In this document: positions 59,063-64,000 of the stretch, piece after piece | How the letters are laid out: every line of letters starts with the position of its first letter | Position numbering within the stretch: position 1 is the stretch's first letter | Source of the DNA: an uncultured Selenomonadales bacterium | Lineage (GTDB): Bacteria; Bacillota; Negativicutes; Selenomonadales; Selenomonadaceae | Direction of reading: 5' to 3' | DNA: 64,000 bases | Assembly: GCA_937910665.1 (NCBI GenBank) | Contig: CALEPR010000036.1 | Location: forward strand, 1-64,000 | Notes under the pieces: model-generated | Database searches by the model: none | Told to the model about the DNA's origin: nothing | What the model saw: the letters and a program-made list of their open reading frames with translations, nothing else | Position numbers and translations under genes: made by a program

Positions 59063-59302
59063 TCAGAGTGATGAGTGGAATGTTCTTGAGATAACGTCGT
59101 CCTGCTGCTCCTTGGTGAGCTTGACGAAGTTGACTGCGTAGCCCGAAACTCTTACCGTGAGCTGGGGGTACTTCTCGGGGTGAGCCTGAGCGTCGAGGAG
59201 CGTTTCCTTGGTGAAAACGTTTACGTTGAGGTGATGACCGCCCTTTTCGACATACCCGTCGATCAGTTCGATTAGGTTATCTACCTGTTTCTGATTATCC
59301 AT
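59063..59302 (-). CDS. Separate glycyl-radical subunit of pyruvate formate-lyase (79 aa)
   Basis: The protein corresponds to the last ~75 residues of [23 protein letters not shown] (11-29) is the helix and strand before the radical loop, [20 protein letters not shown] and [20 protein letters not shown] the loop and C-terminus; Gly54 in RVSGYAV would carry the radical after PFL activase action. E. coli GrcA/YfiD (127 aa) is a repair protein of the same domain, but here the catalytic gene lacks the domain, so this must be an essential subunit. ATG 59302 after AAAGGAGG, in which the first bases are the stop codon of the preceding small gene. No activase gene is in the window. Confidence 0.9.
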   Translation of the reverse strand: MDNQKQVDNLIELIDGYVEKGGHHLNVNVFTKETLLDAQAHPEKYPQLTVRVSGYAVNFVKLTKEQQDDVISRTFHSSL

Positions 59303-59317
59303 AATATAGTTCCTCCT

Positions 59318-59530
59318 TTATTCTTCGTCGCCGAATTCCTCGGTAGGCTGCATACAAGCGCCCTTTGCGCCCGAGCAGTCCGTACTTTTTACGGTCTGCA
59401 CGCTTACCTGCGGGGAATTCCCGTTTACCGATATATTAACGTGTCCGCTGCCCTGAGCCATGAGCTTATCTATCAGGTCGGCGAGCTCCTCCGGGTCGTC
59501 CGGAGCTTTAATGATATCCTGCTGCGTCAT
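59318..59530 (-). CDS. Small protein resembling the start of the glycyl-radical domain, no radical glycine (70 aa)
   Basis: Residues 16-35 ([20 protein letters not shown]) align without gaps with residues 10-29 of the neighbouring glycyl-radical protein: LID, G, H, N and V agree. After that the sequence differs: no RVSGYAV loop, but DCSGAKGAC (Cys52, Cys59) and an acidic end. It lies between the two pfl genes, with ATG overlapping the catalytic gene's TGA (ATGA) and AGAGGTGA upstream, so it is made together with both. A role as a spacer, chaperone or redox-sensing partner of PFL is inference. I know of no named family for it. Confidence 0.7.
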   Translation of the reverse strand: MTQQDIIKAPDDPEELADLIDKLMAQGSGHVNISVNGNSPQVSVQTVKSTDCSGAKGACMQPTEEFGDEE

Positions 59531-61590
59531 TCTTCACCTCTGAGCTTGTCGAGGTCGATATCTCCGACGAAAATGTCAGCGTCCTTGCCGAGCGCGTTGG
59601 GGATTATCGAGAAGGTATTCGAGATACCGTCCTGAGCGTGGCGGAATGGGAGCTTTGCTACGGACGAGAGCGAGGCGACTGCGCCGTGGGTATCTCTGCC
59701 GTGCATGGGGTTAGCTCCGGGAGCGAGCGGAACTCCCTGTTTTCTTCCGTCGGGAGTATTGCCGGTCTTTTTGCCGTAAACCACGTTTGAGGTGATGGTC
59801 AGTATCGACATCGTGGGAACGCCGTCGCGGTAGGTGTGGTGTTTGCGTATGCAGTCCATGAACTTGCGGACTACGGTCACGGCGATATCGTCCACGCGGT
59901 CGTCGTTGTTGCCGTATTTGGGGAAATCTCCCTCAACCTCATAGTCTGTGACGATGCCGTTCTCATCGCGTATCACCTTGACCTTTGCGTACTTTATAGC
60001 CGAGAGTGAGTCCGCAACGACGGAAAGCCCTGCGATACCGGTCGCGAAATAGCGCTTTACATCGCGGTCGTGGAGCGCCATTTGCAGCTTCTCATAGCAG
60101 TATTTATCGTGCATATAGTGGATAACGTTGAGCGTGTTGACGTAAAGACCTGCGAGCCATTCCATCATTGCCTCGTACTTATCCCATACGTCATCAAAGT
60201 CGAGGTAATCGCCCTCAACGGGACGGAATTTCGGTCCTACCTGAACCTTCATTCTCTCGTCCACACCGCCGTTTATCGCGTAAAGCAGGCACTTGGCGAG
60301 GTTAGCACGCGCGCCGAAGAACTGCATTTCCTTGCCGACCCTCATTGAGGATACACAGCAGGCGATAGCGTAGTCGTCGCCGTGGATAACTCTCATCATG
60401 TCATCGTTCTCGTACTGTATAGATGAAGTCCTTATCGACATTTTAGCGCAGTATTCCTTGAACTTCCTCGGGAGCTTCTGAGACCAGAGGACGGTCATAT
60501 TCGGTTCGGGAGCCGTGCCGAGGTTTTCGAGCGTATGGAGGTAGCGGAAGCTGTTTTTCGTTACGAGGTGGTGACCGTCAACATCGACTCCGCCGATAGA
60601 CTCTGTTATCCATGTGGGGTCGCCCGAGAAGAGCTCGTTATATTCGGGAGTTCGTGCGAACTTCACGATACGCAGCTTCATGATGAAGTGGTCGATGAGC
60701 TCCTGAGCCTGCTGTTCGGTGATGATGCCCTTTTCGAGGTCGCGCTGGATATAGATATCGAGGAAGGTGGAGGTGCGTCCGAGTGACATAGCCGCTCCGT
60801 TCTGCTCCTTTACAGCGGCGAGGTAGCCGAAATACAGCCACTGAACGGCTTCCTTGGCGGTTGCGGCGGGCTTTGAGATGTCGAAGCCGTAGATACTTCC
60901 GAGCTCTCTGAGCTCCTCAAGGGCGCGGACCTGTTCCGCGAGCTCCTCACGCAGACGGATATTTTTCGAGGTCATTCTGATGAGGGAGGTATCTATCTGG
61001 TGTTTTTTGTCCTCTATGAGCCTGTCCACGCCGTAGAGGGCAACGCGCCTGTAATCGCCGATTATACGTCCTCTGCCGTAGGCGTCGGGGAGTCCGGTGA
61101 TGATAGCGGATTTTCTTGCAAGGCGCATTTCGGGGGTATAAGCGTCGAAAACGCCCTGATTATGGGTCTTTCTGTATTTTGTGAATATTTTTACTATTTC
61201 GGGGTCTACCTCATAGCCGTAATTTTCACACGCCTTCTGAGCCATTCTGATACCGCCGAAGGGCTGAAGCGAACGCTTGAAGGGCTTGTCCGTCTGGAGC
61301 CCGACGATCTGTTCGAGATCTTTATTGAGATAGCCTGCAGGGTGAGAGGTTATGGTCGAGACGATCTTTGTATCCATATCGAGGACACCGCCTGCCTCGC
61401 GCTCCTGACGTGAAAGCTCCATTATCTGATCCCAGAGCTGTTTTGTTGCCTCGGTAGGAGGTTCAAGGAAGCTCTCGTCCCCGTCGTAGGGGGTATAATT
61501 CTTCTTGATGAAGTCTCTGACGTTTACGGAGGTATTGCTCCAGCGTCCCTCGCGGAAGCCTTCCCACTCATTTGCCCATGTTTTGGTCAT
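59527..61590 (-). CDS. pflB: Pyruvate formate-lyase catalytic subunit lacking the glycyl-radical domain (687 aa)
   Basis: Converts pyruvate and CoA to acetyl-CoA and formate without oxidation. [20 protein letters not shown] opens the barrel and [14 protein letters not shown] holds the catalytic pair Cys411-Cys412. [20 protein letters not shown] is near the end, where full PFL (about 750-760 residues) would continue into the Gly loop; here the protein ends DLDKLRGEE. 687 plus the 79 residues of the separate domain equals the usual length. GGAG precedes ATG 61590. Three-gene operon with a promoter and a long leader upstream. Confidence 0.93.
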   Translation of the reverse strand: MTKTWANEWEGFREGRWSNTSVNVRDFIKKNYTPYDGDESFLEPPTEATKQLWDQIMELSRQEREAGGVLDMDTKIVSTITSHPAGYLNKDLEQIVGLQTDKPFKRSLQPFGGIRMAQKACENYGYEVDPEIVKIFTKYRKTHNQGVFDAYTPEMRLARKSAIITGLPDAYGRGRIIGDYRRVALYGVDRLIEDKKHQIDTSLIRMTSKNIRLREELAEQVRALEELRELGSIYGFDISKPAATAKEAVQWLYFGYLAAVKEQNGAAMSLGRTSTFLDIYIQRDLEKGIITEQQAQELIDHFIMKLRIVKFARTPEYNELFSGDPTWITESIGGVDVDGHHLVTKNSFRYLHTLENLGTAPEPNMTVLWSQKLPRKFKEYCAKMSIRTSSIQYENDDMMRVIHGDDYAIACCVSSMRVGKEMQFFGARANLAKCLLYAINGGVDERMKVQVGPKFRPVEGDYLDFDDVWDKYEAMMEWLAGLYVNTLNVIHYMHDKYCYEKLQMALHDRDVKRYFATGIAGLSVVADSLSAIKYAKVKVIRDENGIVTDYEVEGDFPKYGNNDDRVDDIAVTVVRKFMDCIRKHHTYRDGVPTMSILTITSNVVYGKKTGNTPDGRKQGVPLAPGANPMHGRDTHGAVASLSSVAKLPFRHAQDGISNTFSIIPNALGKDADIFVGDIDLDKLRGEE

Positions 61591-61730
61591 GATCCCAGCA
61601 CTCCTTTACAGTTAAAAATAACTTTATATAGTTATTGTTCCCGCGGTCGGCTTCTGGCTTATTGTCTGTATTGCACGGCAGCTCTTCAAGAGCTGATCGG
61701 GGGAGCAATAAAAATGACCTTACAAATACA

Positions 61731-61759
61731 ATGATACCACATTGTCTAATAATTGTCAA
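61731..61759 (-). promoter_or_regulatory. Sigma-A promoter of the pfl operon
   Basis: On the minus strand TTGACA (61759-61754), 17-base spacer, TATCAT (61736-61731). It predicts a leader of about 130 bases before pflB that includes the hairpin CAGCTCTT/AAGAGCTG near 61,680 and could be regulatory. Confidence 0.7.
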
Positions 61760-61850
61760 TCTCCGTGTTAACTTAAGCTATCAGAAAATATCTGAAATTT
61801 CAGCGGATAATTTGGTGATTTGTGAGAAGCCGGTGTTGAAAAGTATATGT

Positions 61851-63062
61851 TCACTTCCTTACAGACTTCTTTGAAGAAGCCGGCTTTGACTTTTTGGGCG
61901 GCTTTTTGCCGGAGCTTTTGTTTTCGGGGCGAGATTTTATCCCGAGCTCCTTCTCTTTGCTTTCGAGCTTTTCAAAGCTGAGCTTGTATATCGTCGCCGC
62001 GAGCGGAACGCCAAGAAGCATTCCCAGTATGCCGAAAAGTCCGCCGCCTACCGTTACCGCTGCGAGCACCCATAAGCTCGGAAGCCCCACAGATGAACCG
62101 ACTACCTTCGGGTATATCACATTTCCCTCGAATTGCTGGAGGATTATCAGGAAGATGATGAAGATCACCGCCTGCATCGGGTCCACAGTGAGGATAATGA
62201 AGGCACTTATCCCCGCGCCTATGAAGGCTCCGACTATGGGGATAAGGGCGGTAATGCCGACAAGAGTCCCCGACATAGCCGCATACGGCAGCCTGAGCAC
62301 CTTCATGCCGAGAAAGCAAAGCGTTCCCAGTATTATCGCCTCGATAAACTGCCCTACAAAGAAGCTACGGAAGGTATCGTTTGCTGTGTGGTATATGTGC
62401 CTGAACCTTTTGTTGAAGTCATCGCTGAAATAGGCGTTCATGCCCCTCTTGACATCAGCGCAGAGCTTATCCTTGCGCAGAAGCATATATATCGCAAAAA
62501 TTATCCCGAGGACTATGTTCGTAACTGTTACGGTTATACCGCCGATGATGCCGACAGCCGAGCTCAGTATGCCTGCAAGCCCCGTGGTGAGTATGCCCGT
62601 GGCTTTTTCCGCAATGGAAGCCCAGTCGAATTCTATCTCGCTTAAGCTTTTCTGGATATCGGGGTATTCCTGAAGCTTGCCGATGACGAGGTCCCTCAGC
62701 TTTATGAACTGGGGAGGTATTTCATCGTAGAGCACCCCGAAAGCCTCGGCGACCTCGGGTATCACTATATTCAGTATCATTACGATGATAGCCGCTGTAA
62801 GTGCAAATGAAAATACAAGGCATACCGGACGGCGCGTTATCGCGGCAAAGCGCGTATCCGAAGAGGGGAAATAGTGCTTTTCAAAAAAGTTCATCAGGAT
62901 ATTGAAGATGTATGCGATAACGCAGCCGATGATGAAGGGCTTTACCGCGCTGAGCGCTATGGCAAACAGCTTTGATATCACAGAGAAGTTCTGTACCGTC
63001 ACGCATACCGCTACTGCGAGGACGGCGATAAATATATATCGTTTTATCTCTTTTTTGTCCAT
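61851..63062 (-). CDS. AI-2E family transporter (403 aa)
   Basis: Polytopic membrane protein: about eight helices, with AVKPFIIGCVIAYIFNILMN at the start, a coiled region (~120-180), and the conserved end FIIFLIILQQFEGNVIYPKVVGSSVGLPSLWVLAAV-type block, here VIYPKVVGSSVGLPSLWVLA. The tail is strongly basic (KPASSKKSVRK). Members have been linked to AI-2 export or Na+/H+ exchange; the substrate is open. ATG 63062; single gene. Confidence 0.9.
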   Translation of the reverse strand: MDKKEIKRYIFIAVLAVAVCVTVQNFSVISKLFAIALSAVKPFIIGCVIAYIFNILMNFFEKHYFPSSDTRFAAITRRPVCLVFSFALTAAIIVMILNIVIPEVAEAFGVLYDEIPPQFIKLRDLVIGKLQEYPDIQKSLSEIEFDWASIAEKATGILTTGLAGILSSAVGIIGGITVTVTNIVLGIIFAIYMLLRKDKLCADVKRGMNAYFSDDFNKRFRHIYHTANDTFRSFFVGQFIEAIILGTLCFLGMKVLRLPYAAMSGTLVGITALIPIVGAFIGAGISAFIILTVDPMQAVIFIIFLIILQQFEGNVIYPKVVGSSVGLPSLWVLAAVTVGGGLFGILGMLLGVPLAATIYKLSFEKLESKEKELGIKSRPENKSSGKKPPKKSKPASSKKSVRK

Positions 63063-63171
63063 GTATAAACTAAACTACCTTTCTGAACGTCAATGATTTC
63101 CACTTATATTATACAACACAACCTGTAGGAAATCAACAGGTCGTTCGTAAAAATTTGGTAAACAGCGAGCC

Positions 63172-63200
63172 TTGACCGTTTGTCCGGAGAATGGTATAAT
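63172..63200 (+). promoter_or_regulatory. Sigma-A promoter of the last gene
   Basis: TTGACC (63172-63177), 17-base spacer, TATAAT (63195-63200), then AAAGGAGG at 63,214-63,221 and ATG 63,228. Confidence 0.75.
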
Positions 63201-63227
63201 ATACTAAAACGGCAAAGGAGGTCGTAC

Positions 63228-64000
63228 ATGAACGCTGCAAACGATTTTCTGAATGAACAGATGTACAGCATGGGCAGGGTCATCGTTGACAGGAGCTTTC
63301 ATACCCAGAGCGCCGATGAGGCGTTTTTCAGCTACTTCGGCAACGACGTTATATACTCCATAAGGCGTACTATAGACGATGAGGATTTCCCGAGGATACA
63401 GGAATGCATAGACAGCATCGCGGAAGGAGAGCTGCGCCGCACGGTCATCAGGGTCAAGGGGATAAACGGCTATATCCGCTGGGCGCTCGCCTCAGTCAGG
63501 CTCACCGATAACACTCCTGACCGGCAGCTTTTCGAGATAGCCTTCAGCGATATATATTCCCTCGAAAGCCTTGCTTACGGCAAGGAGCGGCAGGTCTCGG
63601 AATACCGCTATGTCCTCAGCCTCATAAGCGACCTCGCCTTTGAGTATCGCTTCGAGACAAAGCGGATACGCATTTATATGTACGACTGCTGCCGCGATAT
63701 CGTCCTCGTTGACGCCGACCTCGAGCAATGGCGGAAAGACGCGCTCGACCGCGGCTATGTTCTCTCGCGCTATGCCGAGACCTTCAACAGCCTCTGCCGC
63801 GATATCAGCAGCGGCGTTTACCGCTTTGACTATGAATTCGAGTCATCGCTGCTCACCTCCGGCAAGACGAGAGAGATGTGCCTTTTCAGGGGTATAACCC
63901 GCTATGACGACCCGGATTCCAAAAAGGTAACGGGCATAATCTCATCTGTCAGCTCGGGACGCAAAAGCAAGGACGTAAACCTCGCCCTCGAAGCGAACAA
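63228..64000 (+). CDS. PAS-like sensor protein, N-terminal part, running off the edge
   Basis: 257 codons are open to the window end. Two PAS-like segments can be made out: residues ~20-115 (YSMGRVIVDRSFHTQSADEA, VKGINGYIRWALASVRL) and ~125-240 (YRYVLSLISDLAFEYRFETK, IYMYDCCRDIVLVDADLE). In clostridia such proteins often continue into GGDEF/EAL domains, but none is visible here, so the output is unknown. ATG 63228 with AAAGGAGG and a consensus promoter. Confidence 0.7.
   Translation, partial: MNAANDFLNEQMYSMGRVIVDRSFHTQSADEAFFSYFGNDVIYSIRRTIDDEDFPRIQECIDSIAEGELRRTVIRVKGINGYIRWALASVRLTDNTPDRQLFEIAFSDIYSLESLAYGKERQVSEYRYVLSLISDLAFEYRFETKRIRIYMYDCCRDIVLVDADLEQWRKDALDRGYVLSRYAETFNSLCRDISSGVYRFDYEFESSLLTSGKTREMCLFRGITRYDDPDSKKVTGIISSVSSGRKSKDVNLALEAN

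Noticed and set aside
59063..59302. Ordinary GrcA/YfiD repair protein
   Set aside because: GrcA has an extra N-terminal part and occurs beside a complete PFL. In this operon the catalytic gene lacks the domain, so the small protein must be a normal subunit.
59063..59530. Frameshift in a single pflB gene
   Set aside because: A frameshift would leave the domain boundary continuous in another frame. Here a 70-codon gene of its own lies between, with separate ribosome sites and exact stop/start overlaps.

Overview
The window is not one genome. It reads as two unrelated Firmicute segments joined through a mosaic of short foreign pieces at about 35,058-35,457, with a further short foreign piece at the left edge (about 1-58). 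No gene order should be read across these joins, so the two parts are described separately.

Part A (about 59-35,060) is strongly AT-rich and saturated with runs of the type AAAATTTT, inside as well as between genes. An LptD/OstA-like outer-membrane protein, several exported proteins, a flagellin and a large pyruvate:ferredoxin oxidoreductase point to a flagellated, strictly anaerobic diderm Firmicute (Negativicutes, probably Selenomonadales; inference). Left to right: end of a nitrilase-family gene; MATE exporter; phosphatidylserine decarboxylase; an anti-sigma/STAS pair; an NhaC-type antiporter; PotA and LolD-type ATPases; a glyoxalase-fold protein; an operon of two exported proteins plus the LptD-like protein; nifJ; an isolated flagellin with a very large beta-helix-like insertion; ispG and der separated by a tandem repeat; two tRNA-Val genes; a eukaryote-type hexokinase; gatC-gatA without gatB; an Orn/Lys/Arg decarboxylase carrying an in-frame palindromic repeat; a GutA-type EIIA protein; plsC; a secreted RTX-repeat protein with an HExxH zinc motif; a MacB-type permease, a ZnuA-type lipoprotein, a zinc-ribbon protein and two membrane proteins; and the 3' part of rplL, cut at the join.

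Part B (about 35,457-64,000) is GC-richer, with classical -35/-10 promoters and hairpin-rich dispersed repeats. spoVG, a SpoIIQ-like M23 protein, zapA, mreBCD with PBP2, lexA and a PFL-based fermentation suggest a Ruminococcus-like Clostridium-class bacterium (inference). It holds a sulfur-transfer/tRNA-thiolation operon (nifS, two hypotheticals, thiI, pncC and a truncated acidic protein); a YfhO-type membrane protein with a NUDIX hydrolase; spoVG; murC-lexA; zapA-U32 peptidase-dut; a DUF4321 protein; the elongasome operon mreB-mreC-mreD-pbp2; a second MATE exporter; an M23 protein; a DUF4190 protein; homoserine O-acetyltransferase; the pfl operon; an AI-2E family permease; and the start of a sensor-like protein running off the right edge.

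The most notable locus is the pfl operon (59,063-61,590). Pyruvate formate-lyase is split: a 687-residue catalytic subunit with the Cys-Cys active site but no glycyl-radical loop, a 70-residue protein that matches the start of the glycyl-radical domain but lacks its glycine and carries two cysteines, and a 79-residue protein that carries the radical glycine. Overlapping stop/start codons and good ribosome binding sites argue for a real three-subunit arrangement rather than a frameshift. Second is the flagellin whose central region is replaced by about 230 residues of IGSG-type repeats. Two tandem arrays placed directly before start codons, and a palindromic element inserted in frame in a decarboxylase, are further unusual features of Part A.
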